From contig JAJDCY010000023.1 in NCBI GenBank assembly GCA_029260595.1, positions 310,001-374,000 on the forward strand: a stretch of 64,000 nucleotides of DNA, read 5' to 3'. The notes under the pieces are model-generated. The model had not been told where the DNA came from, did not search any database, and saw nothing but the letters and a program-made list of their open reading frames with translations. The DNA is from Phycisphaeraceae bacterium (GTDB lineage Bacteria > Planctomycetota > Phycisphaerae > Phycisphaerales > Phycisphaeraceae). Positions within the stretch are counted from its first letter, which is position 1; each line of letters starts with the position of its first letter. The translations under genes were made by a program, and so were the position numbers. Below are positions 41,889 to 50,838 of this stretch, piece by piece.

Positions 41889-42749
41889 ATGCGATACGAG
41901 ATGATTGCCGTTGATCTTGATGGGACGCTGCTCAATGACCGGCACCTGGTTGACCCGGAGAATCTCGCAGCCGTCGCCCGTGCCCAGGCCGCCGGGGCAA
42001 TCGTGGTGCCGTGTACAGGCCGCTCGTGGCGAGAGTCCCGCGCCGCGCTTGAACTGATCCCCGGTCTCGCATTGGGCGTGTTCGCGACCGGCGCCGCGAT
42101 CAGCAACACCGAAACAGGCGCATCACTCGATATCGCCGTGCTCGAAGCCAACCTCGCCATGGAGCTGGTCCGGTTCATGCAGGACCTTCCCGAAGCCGTG
42201 CTCGTCTTGCGCGAGCACAATCTCTACGGCCACGACTACCTCGTCACCGGCCGCGGCACGCTCACGGCCAACACCCAGCACTGGTTCGCCGCAGCCGCCG
42301 CGTCGGTGCACTTCCAGCGCGACCTCACACTCGACGACCTCCGCCACACCCTGCGGGTCGGCGTCGTGGCCAAAGGCAAGCGCATCGAGCCGCTGACTCG
42401 CCGCCTGCGCGAGACATTCGGCGACCGGGTGCTTGTCCAGAGTTTCGAGGCCATACAGTTGCCGAAGTCCGGGGAATCCGTCCATATCCTGGAGGTGTTC
42501 GCGTCCGGCGTTGACAAGTGGCGCGGTGTCCAGTGGATCGCTAGTCAGCGCGGAATCGAACTGGACCGCATCGCCGCGATCGGGGATGAGGTCAACGATC
42601 TTGCGCTGCTCGAATCCGCCGGGTGCGGGATCGCGATGGCGAACGCGGCGGAACCGGTCAAACGCGTCGCCGACCACATCACGCTCGACTGCCGGAACCA
42701 CGGCGTCGCCCACGCGATCGATCAACTACTCGCCGGGGCCTGGGGCTGA
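41889..42749 (+). CDS. Cof-type HAD-superfamily phosphatase
   Basis: A 286-residue HAD hydrolase of the Cof/type IIB cap class. Motif I is IAVDLDGTLLN (nucleophile Asp and acid/base Asp), motif II is IVVPCTGRSW, motif III a Lys in SGVDKWRGVQW, and motif IV GDEVNDLALLESAG. The middle 120 residues form the C2 cap. Substrate is probably a sugar phosphate or FMN, but cannot be told by sequence. ATG 41889 starts just before motif I; ATG 41856 would add 11 residues. Its last 28 bases overlap the convergent MscS gene. Confidence 0.9.
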   Translation: MRYEMIAVDLDGTLLNDRHLVDPENLAAVARAQAAGAIVVPCTGRSWRESRAALELIPGLALGVFATGAAISNTETGASLDIAVLEANLAMELVRFMQDLPEAVLVLREHNLYGHDYLVTGRGTLTANTQHWFAAAAASVHFQRDLTLDDLRHTLRVGVVAKGKRIEPLTRRLRETFGDRVLVQSFEAIQLPKSGESVHILEVFASGVDKWRGVQWIASQRGIELDRIAAIGDEVNDLALLESAGCGIAMANAAEPVKRVADHITLDCRNHGVAHAIDQLLAGAWG

Positions 42750-43666
42750 ATCGCGGCCCGCGCATCGGGCTTGCCTTCGATCTGGTTCTGGTAGTACCGC
42801 ACCGTCGGGTAGGCGAAGTCGATGCTCGATTCGTTCCCGAACGCGTCCAGGACGGCTTCCCAAACTTTCTCGGCATTTCCGCGACGGCGGCGTGGCGGCG
42901 TCAGGTACCGCAGCGTCAGCATCACACCGGAGTCGCGCACCGTCGTGTAGACGATGGGTGTGAGATTCTGAAAAAAGATCATTTGTTTGTGCGCCGCCTG
43001 GCGGACTTGATCCTGCGCACCGGCGCTGAACGGCTGGGCCACGCCGTCGCCGATCTCCAGGAGAATCGATTTCGCCTTCCGCCAGTCGCTCTCAAACGTC
43101 ACGAGCACGGCGGCTTCATCCCAGATGTATTCGAAGCCACGCGTGTAGTTCGCGCACGTCTGGCGGAAAATCACACCGTTGGGTATCGCGATCATCCGAC
43201 CGGTCGACTGGTCCGCGTCCACCCAGTGCCCGCACTCCATCAGGTAGGTCTGGAACAGGCGGATGTCGATCACATCGCCGATGTGCCCGTCGAGCTCGAT
43301 CCGGTCGCCGACGCGGAACGGGCGGCGTGCGAGGATGAACAGCCACGCGGCGAAGTTAGCCAGAGGATCCTGCAGCGCGATCGCAACACCGGCCGTGATC
43401 AGCCCGAGGAACGTCGCCGACTCGCGCAGCCCACTGATCCAGACGCTGCCGATCAGTAGCGCCAGAAAAAATCCGCACGCGTAGTTGATCGCACGCCGCC
43501 AGTAATAGTGGCGCTTTACGTCGGTGACGCGCCGGCGAACGACCCGCAATACCGCGAAGCGGGTCAGGACCACCAGCAACACGATCAAGCCCGTCTGGAC
43601 CAGTTGCCCAACCGTGTCTCGCGGCAGGCTCGCCCAGTTCGCTGCGTAGTCGATCCAATCGTTCAT
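42722..43666 (-). CDS. MscS-family mechanosensitive channel
   Basis: A 314-residue inner-membrane protein with three or four helices and a MscS core. The pore helix is GLITAGVAIALQDPLANFAAWL with the Gly/Ala packing pattern, then RPFRVGDRIELDGHIGDVIDI, the start of the beta domain. The C-terminal domain is alpha/beta with a basic stretch (PPRRRRGNAEKVWEAV). Such channels relieve osmotic down-shock. Its ATG overlaps the CcsA gene's stop by 4 bp, so it is translated as part of the cytochrome c maturation operon. Confidence 0.9.
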   Translation of the reverse strand: MNDWIDYAANWASLPRDTVGQLVQTGLIVLLVVLTRFAVLRVVRRRVTDVKRHYYWRRAINYACGFFLALLIGSVWISGLRESATFLGLITAGVAIALQDPLANFAAWLFILARRPFRVGDRIELDGHIGDVIDIRLFQTYLMECGHWVDADQSTGRMIAIPNGVIFRQTCANYTRGFEYIWDEAAVLVTFESDWRKAKSILLEIGDGVAQPFSAGAQDQVRQAAHKQMIFFQNLTPIVYTTVRDSGVMLTLRYLTPPRRRRGNAEKVWEAVLDAFGNESSIDFAYPTVRYYQNQIEGKPDARAAIQPQAPASS

Positions 43667-45402
43667 GGCGATCCGGATTCTACCCGGCCCGAGCGCGTGG
43701 GATCGGTCTCGCTGAAGCTTCGCCAGCTACGAATCGGCATCGCCCCGACACCCATGATCGCGAGTTGACTGACGACGAATAGCAGCAGCCAGAACAAGGC
43801 CGAGTCCATGAACCCGTACGAGTGCAACCCGACGCCGAGCATGTTCGTGCCAAACCACGACCAACTGGTCACGATATTCCCCCCAACGGCCAACACCATC
43901 AGCCCGCGGAGTTTGATCATGCCCCCCCACCGCGCGTGCAGGATGAGCACGTTCATCATCACGACGAGCACCGCGCCGTTCTCCTTTGGATCCCACCCCC
44001 AGAATCGGCCCCAAGACTGGTCCGCCCAGATCCCCCCGAGCACCGTGCCGACAAAACTCAGCAGCGCCGCGAAACACACCGTCCCATAGACCATCTGCCC
44101 GATGGCCTTGGACATGTCCGGTTTAAGCAAGCGTGTAAACACGCCGAGCAGGATGTAGGCGATCGCCAGGAACCCGGCGAGGAACGTCGCCGAGTACCCA
44201 GCCGTCACCGCGACGACGTGCGTGGCCAGCCAGAAGTTCGAGTCCAGCACGGCCTGCATCATCTCCATCGTGTCACCGTCGCCAACCAGGTTGTGCGCAA
44301 CAATCAGCGTGGTGAACCCGACGACGCCGGCCGTCACACTCCCGATCCCGAGCCGGTGCACGCGTTCCATGAGAAGCGCCATCAGCACACAACCCCATCC
44401 GACAAAGATCGCGGACGAATACAGATTCGTCACAGGCGGCCGGCCCTGCAGGTAGACCCGCGACGCCAGGCCAGCCGTGTGCAGCAAGAACGTCACGCCG
44501 AGCAGCCACACCGCCGCATTACCGAGCACCCGCGACCAACCCGCGGCGGCGCCGTCGCGCTGCGTGCAACGCAATAGAAACGCGACACATGCCATCAGCG
44601 CGCCCACCGCGTACAACACCGTCGCCTTGTAGAACGGAGCGAACCGGTTGAAGAGCACCTCGAACCCCGCACGACGGGTTTCTTGTGGCAGTTGTTCGGC
44701 GACAATCCGGCTGTACCGGCGAACCGAATCGCCGAACAAGTGCGGCTTACCGTCGTGGTAGGCCTTGAGGATCATCGCGATCGGTTCGACCGCCGGGTGG
44801 GGATCGCCGCCCTGCCGAGCCTCCTGGTAGACCTCGCTGAACGGCCGCCACTGCTGCCCCTCGGCCAGCGGCGGGACCGCGTACGGCGTCTCCATCGCCG
44901 AGAGCTTCACATACAGCTTCAGGTTGCGAAACAGCCGGATCAGTTGCCTTTGAAATGCGTTTCGCTGCTTGGGTTTGACCTGGCTCGCCAACCGTGCCTG
45001 CTCGGAGATCACCGCTTGATACGGCCAAATCTCGTCGAAACTGAATCGCTTCCCGTCCTCGTTTGTTCGGCCGATCAACGCCAGCACACCGGAGTGGTCA
45101 ACGCGAAACACCTTGTACGCGTTGGCCTCCTTCGGCCGTGCGATCACATCGAGCAACCAACGCACCGCCGGCTGGCGATTCTCCTGACCGGCGCTAAAGG
45201 TCTGGCGACCGCTAAGAATCATCAAGCTCGTTCGTGCAACGGTGTCGAAAGGCTTGACGCGTCCCTCGGCGGACACGGGCAGCCGCCCGAACGCTTGCAG
45301 GTCTTCGGTTTGATTGGCGGCAGCGCGGGCGGGCGATATCCCCAGGGACACCGCCGCCATGAACACGACCAGCCAGACGATCTGTCGTCGCGACTCGTTC
45401 AT
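43663..45402 (-). CDS. ccsA: System II cytochrome c synthase subunit CcsA (ResC-type)
   Basis: A 579-residue protein. A signal-like N-terminus (about residues 8-28) and a long periplasmic region of about 220 residues come first; this part is larger than in minimal CcsA proteins. The C-terminal membrane part has the WWD haem-binding loop SWGRFWGWDPKENGAVL (about residue 464) and conserved His residues (THVVAVTAGYSA, VGLHSYGF). It works with ResB to move haem across the membrane and attach it to CxxCH motifs of cytochromes c. It overlaps resB by 4 bp and mscS by 4 bp. Confidence 0.92.
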   Translation of the reverse strand: MNESRRQIVWLVVFMAAVSLGISPARAAANQTEDLQAFGRLPVSAEGRVKPFDTVARTSLMILSGRQTFSAGQENRQPAVRWLLDVIARPKEANAYKVFRVDHSGVLALIGRTNEDGKRFSFDEIWPYQAVISEQARLASQVKPKQRNAFQRQLIRLFRNLKLYVKLSAMETPYAVPPLAEGQQWRPFSEVYQEARQGGDPHPAVEPIAMILKAYHDGKPHLFGDSVRRYSRIVAEQLPQETRRAGFEVLFNRFAPFYKATVLYAVGALMACVAFLLRCTQRDGAAAGWSRVLGNAAVWLLGVTFLLHTAGLASRVYLQGRPPVTNLYSSAIFVGWGCVLMALLMERVHRLGIGSVTAGVVGFTTLIVAHNLVGDGDTMEMMQAVLDSNFWLATHVVAVTAGYSATFLAGFLAIAYILLGVFTRLLKPDMSKAIGQMVYGTVCFAALLSFVGTVLGGIWADQSWGRFWGWDPKENGAVLVVMMNVLILHARWGGMIKLRGLMVLAVGGNIVTSWSWFGTNMLGVGLHSYGFMDSALFWLLLFVVSQLAIMGVGAMPIRSWRSFSETDPTRSGRVESGSP

Positions 45403-46589
45403 GCGCGTGCCCTACGGAGGAACGTGGCGAGCTTGCTGCCAAAGTGGATCAGCATCCCGAGCGAAACCAGCTTGCACGCGCCATACGGCATCAGCCAACC
45501 GGGGTTGCGGACCACCTGCAACACGGTACCGATATCGCCCGGCTTGAACGCCGACTGATAGAACGTCTCGCCCCGGTAGCGCAGCGGGTGGTTCATATAG
45601 ATCAGCACCTCCCGGTCCTCGTGTCGTTCCGGATCGACCAGTCGAATCAGGCTCGAGAAGTTCCGTGGCTTCTCGGTGCCGATGAACTTGTCGTGCTTAA
45701 AGTCGATCAAATGGATCGTGTAAGGCTTGTACTCGCGCTCGAACCGCAAGCCGATGTGGTAGACCTTGCCCTCGACCGATACCTCTTGCGGCTGATCGAT
45801 GTACAGCGACACCAGCCATGTCCCAAGCGTCTGCCCGCCACGCGATAGTGTCAGGTAAGCGCTCGGCGCATCGACAGTCTGTTCCTCGACACCGGTGACT
45901 GGCGGCGCCGGGTCTGCCCGTAAGCGCGTCCCGAATCCGGCGGTTACGGTGAACCCACCCCCGGCCGGCCCGGACTCACGGCGGCTAAGACTCGAATTAT
46001 GCATCCACCGATCAACGCGCACAGAGAACGGCAACTGCTCGTGCTCGATCACACTGTCGGCCCGTTCGAGCATGGGTTGCGGCACGACCACGACCTCGTC
46101 GTGATCCGGGTTCGACGGATCGATCACCGCCAACTCGACCCGTCGCAGGTTCTCGGTGAAGTTCGCGTAGCTGCCCTCGTCGATGCTCATGTTGCCTTCC
46201 TTGGCGAACAACGCGGTCGTTAGTTCCCCGAGCAAGAGCAGTAAAATCCCCGCATGAAGGGTCAGGATCCCGGCCCGCCGCCGCGTGAGTTTGAAGCGGA
46301 TGGCGTGGGCCGCCAGCAGGTTAGCCAGCAACAACGAACCGAGCGTAAAGCCACCCGGGAATGGGATGCTAAGCGGTACCCTCGCCAACTCACCCAGAAC
46401 GAAGTGTTGAAGATCGATCCATACAACGAAGCTGCGGAAATAGTCTCTGACCACCACCCAGATGCCCTGGTGCACCTGCGCCAGCGTCCCGGCGAACACC
46501 AGGAACATCGCCAACGCCAGCAACACCACCGTGAGCTTCAGCGAGGCTAGCGGCTGCAACATCCGCCGCGCCGGGTTCATCGCGGTCAC
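45399..46589 (-). CDS. resB: System II cytochrome c maturation protein ResB/Ccs1
   Basis: A 396-residue membrane protein with the ResB arrangement. Three N-terminal helices include LKLTVVLLALAMFLVFAG and the segment GILTLHAGILLLLLGELTTA. A large periplasmic beta domain follows, with NHPLRYRGETFYQSAF near its end, and a final helix. ResB is the partner of CcsA in haem delivery and apocytochrome binding. The start is GTG at 46589, overlapping the lipoprotein stop as GTGA; an ATG lies three codons in. Confidence 0.92.
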   Translation of the reverse strand: MTAMNPARRMLQPLASLKLTVVLLALAMFLVFAGTLAQVHQGIWVVVRDYFRSFVVWIDLQHFVLGELARVPLSIPFPGGFTLGSLLLANLLAAHAIRFKLTRRRAGILTLHAGILLLLLGELTTALFAKEGNMSIDEGSYANFTENLRRVELAVIDPSNPDHDEVVVVPQPMLERADSVIEHEQLPFSVRVDRWMHNSSLSRRESGPAGGGFTVTAGFGTRLRADPAPPVTGVEEQTVDAPSAYLTLSRGGQTLGTWLVSLYIDQPQEVSVEGKVYHIGLRFEREYKPYTIHLIDFKHDKFIGTEKPRNFSSLIRLVDPERHEDREVLIYMNHPLRYRGETFYQSAFKPGDIGTVLQVVRNPGWLMPYGACKLVSLGMLIHFGSKLATFLRRARA

Positions 46590-47188
46590 TGGCGGCCCCC
46601 ACTAAACCGGAACGTGCGCGCAAACTCGACGACCGCGTCGCGGTGTTCCGCAACCACTTGCGACGGACCCGCGGCCTTGACGAACCAGGACGTCCCCGTC
46701 GGGTCTCGCAGGATCGCCGCGACCATCCGATTGTCGGTGGGCCCGGCGTCGCCAGGCTCCGGCCCGATCAGGTCCATCCAGACACCTCGCACACCCTCGT
46801 TCTCAATCGCTGTAAGCGAGTCCGCGACCGTTGCTTCATCAGCCGGTTCCAGCCCGACTTGCCCACGCCACCGATTCACGTTCGCGAGCAAGCCACCGGC
46901 ATCGCCGGGGAAGGACGACACGACCACTTCGAGCGGCTGGGACCCGGCGTTGATCCGGTACGTCGCGACGCGCATCGGCCGCTTCTCGGGCACGTGCTCC
47001 CACCCGTCAGGCACGTCCCACCGCATCTTCGCCTGCCCCGTGGGAGCGTCACTCGCCGCAGCTACAGGCTGCTGAATCACAGGGTCTTTCGGCGCCTGGT
47101 AAGCCCGGATCTCCTCCTCGTCGCAGCCTAGCAGCGCGAGCAACAGCCCACCGCCAACAATCCAAACCTTTAGTGCCCAACGATCCAT
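46586..47188 (-). CDS. Predicted lipoprotein at the head of the cytochrome c maturation operon
   Basis: A 200-residue lipoprotein. The signal is WALKVWIVGGGLLLALLGC with the lipobox LALLGC, then an acidic DEEE start of the mature chain. The body is a mixed alpha/beta domain (WDVPDGWEHVPEKRPMRVAT, then a VVVSSFPGDAGG strand and NRWRGQVGLEP), a pattern seen in many planctomycete lipoproteins of unknown function. Its stop overlaps the resB start, so it probably serves the same pathway, perhaps as a haem or thiol helper; this is inference. The ATG at 47188 is chosen by the signal sequence. Confidence 0.8.
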   Translation of the reverse strand: MDRWALKVWIVGGGLLLALLGCDEEEIRAYQAPKDPVIQQPVAAASDAPTGQAKMRWDVPDGWEHVPEKRPMRVATYRINAGSQPLEVVVSSFPGDAGGLLANVNRWRGQVGLEPADEATVADSLTAIENEGVRGVWMDLIGPEPGDAGPTDNRMVAAILRDPTGTSWFVKAAGPSQVVAEHRDAVVEFARTFRFSGGRQ

Positions 47189-47298
47189 CCCGGCGCCGCC
47201 TTTCACTCGTGTCGATCGTGCCATCATACCCGAGGCGTTTTGTGCCCGGTAGGCCGGGTGTGTTCGTGCTGGGCGACGGGATTCGCGAGGCACCGGCG

Positions 47299-47328
47299 TT
47301 GCTCCGCTCGATCGAACAGCCTTATGAT
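47299..47328 (+). promoter_or_regulatory. Candidate promoter of the gamma-carbonic-anhydrase-like gene
   Basis: TATGAT (47323-47328) matches the -10 consensus at five of six positions, with TTGCTC (47299-47304) 18 bases upstream as a weak -35. Transcription would start near 47335, 39 bases before the ATG at 47374. Confidence 0.45.
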
Positions 47329-47373
47329 CGCCCTGACACCATACCTCCAGTCCACCGCGAAGAGTTGAGTCCC

Positions 47374-47937
47374 ATGAGTATCCGGTTGATCAAAGGGGCG
47401 TACCTCGCCGACACCGCGCGGGTGATTGGGCAGGTCACACTCGGCCGCGACGTCAGCGTCTGGTATGGGGCTGTCGTCCGCGGCGACGTCGGGGAGATCT
47501 CGATCGGGGTGGGCAGCAACGTGCAGGAGTGCGCGGTCGTCCATATCGACAGCGGAACATCTAACCACATCGGTGCCGACGTGACGATCGGGCACAGCGC
47601 TGTGGTCCACGGACGCGAGGTTGGCGACGGGACGCTGATCGGAATCGGCGCGAAGGTGCTCGGTGATACACGTATCGGCCGTGGGTGCCTGATCGCAGCC
47701 GGTGCCGTGGTCACGCCGGGCACGACCGTCCCCGATGGGATGCTGGTGGTTGGCGTGCCGGGTAAAATCCTGCGAAAAACCACCGAGAAAGAGCAGCGGT
47801 ACCTCGCCTGGCTCGGCCCACATTACATCAACGTCGCCCGCATGCACGCCGACGAGCCCGACGACTCCCGCGTCCGCCCGTGGGGCGATCGGCCGGGCGA
47901 GGCGTCATCAACCACCGACACCACTCCGCCTGCGTAA
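47374..47937 (+). CDS. Gamma-class carbonic anhydrase-like hexapeptide-repeat protein
   Basis: A 187-residue left-handed beta-helix protein. The hexapeptide repeats are clear from VIGQVTLGRDVSVW to about residue 140, and the three zinc His residues are His57 (VVHID), His74 (TIGHS) and His79 (VVHG), with the His74/79 spacing of five expected for the family. The C-terminal helix closes the trimer, and a Thr/Asp/Pro-rich tail follows. The YrdA/CamH-type proteins include active and inactive anhydrases. ATG 47374 is chosen as the repeats start at once; upstream in-frame sequence lacks family features. Confidence 0.9.
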   Translation: MSIRLIKGAYLADTARVIGQVTLGRDVSVWYGAVVRGDVGEISIGVGSNVQECAVVHIDSGTSNHIGADVTIGHSAVVHGREVGDGTLIGIGAKVLGDTRIGRGCLIAAGAVVTPGTTVPDGMLVVGVPGKILRKTTEKEQRYLAWLGPHYINVARMHADEPDDSRVRPWGDRPGEASSTTDTTPPA

Positions 47938-47983
47938 CCGGCCAACTTGGCGCGCCGCGCACCATACTGATTGCCCTCGCAAC

Positions 47984-48015
47984 AAAAAAAGCCCCACCGG
48001 ATTTCCAGTGGGGCT
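47984..48015 (-). terminator. Rho-independent terminator of the RRM protein gene
   Basis: On the minus strand a hairpin with AGCCCCAC and GTGGGGCT arms and a short loop is followed by seven T residues (the A tract at 47984-47990 on the plus strand). It lies about 90 bases after the RRM gene stop. It could also slow plus-strand transcription from the carbonic anhydrase gene, though there is no T tract on that side. Confidence 0.85.
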
Positions 48016-48106
48016 TCGCTGACTTTTGCCCGCCGGATTCGCAAATCACCGGCTGACTATTCTCATCTGTTTCGCGCCCGACTGATGCGGGCCAGACGCG
48101 GCGGTA

Positions 48107-48391
48107 CTACCACCGTTCGCGCCCACCACCGCCGCCGCCACCGCCGGCCGTCTTCGGCCGAGCCTCGTTCACATTCAGTGTGCGGCCCTCGAACTCCGCA
48201 CCATTGGTCGCCTCGATCGCGGCCCGGGCGGCATCGTCATCAGACATCGTGACAAACGCGAAGCCGCGCGGCCGGCCGGTGTCTCGGTCGGTGATCACGG
48301 CAACCTCGTCGACTTCTCCGTGCTGTTCGAACAGCCCACGTATCGTTTCTTCGTTGCTTTGGTAGCTAAGGTTGCCTACATAAATCCTCAT
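48107..48391 (-). CDS. Small RNA-binding protein with one RRM and a poly-Gly tail
   Basis: A 94-residue protein made of one RRM. RNP2 is IYVGNLSY (residues 2-9), RNP1 is RGFAFVTM (about 44-51), and the fold ends at [13 protein letters not shown] short Gly-rich tail (eight Gly in a row, then RERW) follows, as in cyanobacterial and planctomycete Rbp-type proteins, which respond to cold. GGAG precedes the ATG at 48391; a longer in-frame start at 48436 adds sequence with no RRM match. It has a clear terminator downstream and probably its own promoter. Confidence 0.93.
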   Translation of the reverse strand: MRIYVGNLSYQSNEETIRGLFEQHGEVDEVAVITDRDTGRPRGFAFVTMSDDDAARAAIEATNGAEFEGRTLNVNEARPKTAGGGGGGGGRERW

Positions 48392-48489
48392 CACAAGTAC
48401 TCCAAACGGGCACGGTGCGAGGCGCCCATCGCCCAAACCGTGCCGCTAACTCTCTCGCGGGCAGCGACAATCGCCGCCCCACGACTAAC

Positions 48490-48495
48490 AGTATA
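48490..48495 (-). promoter_or_regulatory. Candidate -10 element of the RRM gene
   Basis: On the minus strand TATACT (five of six matches) is preceded directly by GTG, close to an extended -10. No good -35 is seen at the right distance. Transcription would start near 48483, leaving a leader of about 90 bases before the ATG at 48391, a length common for cold-responsive RNA-binding protein messages. Confidence 0.4.
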
Positions 48496-48527
48496 CACTG
48501 TCCGCAGTACGCTACGGAACGGGTATT

Positions 48528-48543
48528 TGGCATATTAGGTGCA
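48528..48543 (+). promoter_or_regulatory. Sigma-54-like -24/-12 element
   Basis: TGGCATATTAGGTGCA carries the TGGCA and TGC(A) blocks with the exact spacing of the sigma-54 consensus. It points toward the PpiD/SurA-like gene at 48719, about 165 bases away. One isolated match in this AT-richer patch could be chance. No enhancer-binding protein gene is nearby. Confidence 0.35.
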
Positions 48544-48718
48544 AAAACTGCGAATTCTTGCCCGGAATCAGCCGGCGGCACCGGGGGACGCCCGGGGATT
48601 ATCCCGGCAGGCGACGAGGATGGCTGGACCCGGGCAGGTAGCCGACAAGCAGCCGTGAACGCCGCCCCCGCCGCCTTGCCTGACACCGGCCTCGGGATGA
48701 ACGACGGAGCCAGACACA

Positions 48719-50791
48719 ATGTTTAAGTTTTTTCGTGAGTATCAAAAACGCATCCTCGCCGTGGGCATCACCTTTCTCATGGTCGCGTTCCTGATCCAGC
48801 CAACCCTAAGTATGTTCCAGCCGAACCCGCTCGACGAGGTGCTCGGGACGATCGGATCGGATCAGGTCACCGTCGCCGATATGCGCGGGGCGCGGGCCGA
48901 ACTGGTCGCAATCCAGGGGATCAGCCCGGTGCTGCGTCGGCTCGCCGCGCGCGACGAACTGCAGTGGGTGCTGATGCTCGGCGAGGCCGAACAGATGGGC
49001 CTGTCCGCGAGCAACTATCAGGTCGACGCGCTGATCGATCAGATCAATCGGATCTACAGCGAGATGGGCGGCGACCCGGTCAGCATCAGCGCAGTCGCGG
49101 CCGAGATCGGCCTCACACAAGGCCAAGTCCGCCAGGCACTCGCGCGCTGGTTGGCCGTGCAGCATTACAAAGAACTGGTGACGGGCCTGGAGCACATCTC
49201 AGCCGACGAGCGGTTGATCCACTTCCTCGCAGCAGGGCAGTACCTGCAAATGGGGTATTTCCCCGGTGTCGGCGCCGAGTTGGCGGCGACGCGCGGACGG
49301 CCGCGAACCAGCGAACCAATGCGCCGCTGGTTCCAGAACGACCAGCACGCCGGCGTCAAGATCACCGCGACAGCCGTCGGAATCGATGAGTATCTGGATC
49401 AAGCGCCCGAACCCGATGCAGCCGCGCTGACCGAGTTATTCGAACAATTCAAAGACGACGAACCCGGCGAAGGTCAGCCCTACGGCTTCGGGTATCGCAT
49501 CCCCGACCAGGTCCGCATCGAGTACCTCTGGGTCCCGCAAGAACGGGCGCGCAAAGCCGTTCAAATCGAAGAAGCCGAAGCGCTGGCTTACTACGACGAG
49601 AATCAGGACCAATTCCCGGCATCGGATTCCGACACCGCCTCTGAGGGGCCAACGCCGCTGGCGGAATCGGCCGAGTCGAGCAGCACCAAGACCGAGCCAT
49701 ACGAGCGTGTCCGGTCGCGAATCATCGAGCGGTTGCGCGACGAGCACGCGGTCGAACTGTGCACGCGGATGATCAAGACGGCCCGTGCGATGCTGCTCGA
49801 AGACGCCCGCAGCCTGCCGCAGAAAGGCGGGTACAGCATCCCGGCAGAGGGTTGGCAGCCGATCCCGCTGTCCGAAGTGGCGAACCGGCTGCAAGAACAA
49901 TTCGGTGTGCAGGCGGATGTGCGACGCCACGACAACCGTTGGCTGACGCACGACGACATTACGCTGCTGCCCGGACTCGGCACCGGCGAGGTGGTCACCT
50001 CCCGGCGCGCTCGGCTGGTTGATTACGTTTTCAGCTCCAAACCCTTCATCGACGCCCTCCCGCCCGTCCGCAAGAAAGACCAGAACCCCCAGGAATCTCA
50101 GGAAGAACCCGAATCTTTTGAAGACAACGTTCGCCGCGAGCTGGCGATCCTCCGCCTCCAGGATGCGCTGCCCAGCCTGCCGATCCGATCGTTCGACGGC
50201 AGCCGATACTTGTTCCGCGTGATCGAGTCGCGCCCGGCCCGCAGCCCCGATACCCTCGCCGAGGTTCATGGCCGTGTTGCCCAAGACGCCAAAGCCCTCG
50301 CGGCCTACCGCCTCCTGCTCGCCGATCGCGACCGTTGGCTGGCCACCGCGAAACAGGACGGCATCACTGCGGTCGCCGAAAGTAGTGGCGGGCCGGTGTT
50401 GTCGCCCGACTCGTTCGTGCGGCGACCCAACTCACGCCAGGGCGACATGTCGGCGCCCGACATTGACGGGGTCGGATCGAGTGAAGATTTCGTCAGCGCC
50501 GTCTTCAACCTCGCGACGAGTTTTGAGGGCGGCGTCGCGCTCGCGTCTGCGACCCCAGCCGATCGGACCCTCGCGGTCGGCGTGGACGCGGCGCTAAGCC
50601 TGTACCTGGTGCGCATCGATCGTTACGAACCGATGACTCGCCGGCAGTACAAGCAGACGCCGGACTCGACGACGATGGACACGCTGATCCTCCAAGCCGT
50701 CGTCGGTGACGCCGCGTCCGATGCGTTGGCTGATGACGCCCTCTACGCGCGAACCTCATTCAGCCCCAACCGCGGCGAACAAGACGAATAG
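48719..50791 (+). CDS. Membrane-anchored SurA/PpiD-like periplasmic chaperone
   Basis: A 690-residue protein with one N-terminal membrane helix (about residues 12-32), in the same place and with the same KFFREYQKRIL lead as PpiD-type proteins. The segment of about 40-160 has the SurA_N layout (VLGTIGSDQVTVADM, then a helical domain with EAEQMGLSASNYQVDALI). I do not find the parvulin PPIase signature in the rest, which is helical and rich in charged residues, with a Ser/Glu-rich linker around residues 300-325. It may be a chaperone without isomerase activity that helps export of outer-membrane or surface proteins. It is 47 bp before the FtsX-type permease gene. Confidence 0.7.
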   Translation: MFKFFREYQKRILAVGITFLMVAFLIQPTLSMFQPNPLDEVLGTIGSDQVTVADMRGARAELVAIQGISPVLRRLAARDELQWVLMLGEAEQMGLSASNYQVDALIDQINRIYSEMGGDPVSISAVAAEIGLTQGQVRQALARWLAVQHYKELVTGLEHISADERLIHFLAAGQYLQMGYFPGVGAELAATRGRPRTSEPMRRWFQNDQHAGVKITATAVGIDEYLDQAPEPDAAALTELFEQFKDDEPGEGQPYGFGYRIPDQVRIEYLWVPQERARKAVQIEEAEALAYYDENQDQFPASDSDTASEGPTPLAESAESSSTKTEPYERVRSRIIERLRDEHAVELCTRMIKTARAMLLEDARSLPQKGGYSIPAEGWQPIPLSEVANRLQEQFGVQADVRRHDNRWLTHDDITLLPGLGTGEVVTSRRARLVDYVFSSKPFIDALPPVRKKDQNPQESQEEPESFEDNVRRELAILRLQDALPSLPIRSFDGSRYLFRVIESRPARSPDTLAEVHGRVAQDAKALAAYRLLLADRDRWLATAKQDGITAVAESSGGPVLSPDSFVRRPNSRQGDMSAPDIDGVGSSEDFVSAVFNLATSFEGGVALASATPADRTLAVGVDAALSLYLVRIDRYEPMTRRQYKQTPDSTTMDTLILQAVVGDAASDALADDALYARTSFSPNRGEQDE

Positions 50792-50838
50792 TCGCGGCGG
50801 GATCACCCCCTGACACCGCATCAAGGGGAGCCGGCCAG

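Larger units (their letters stand above)
48392..48718. other. 327-base divergent intergenic region (RRM and PpiD/SurA-like genes)
   Basis: No gene is seen. It holds the RRM gene leader and -10 candidate on the minus strand, the sigma-54-like element on the plus strand, and an AT-richer core at 48481-48560. The remainder toward 48718 is G/C-rich with CCGGGG-type short inverted repeats. I see no clear Shine-Dalgarno before the ATG at 48719 other than a weak GGAG near 48708. Confidence 0.4.
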
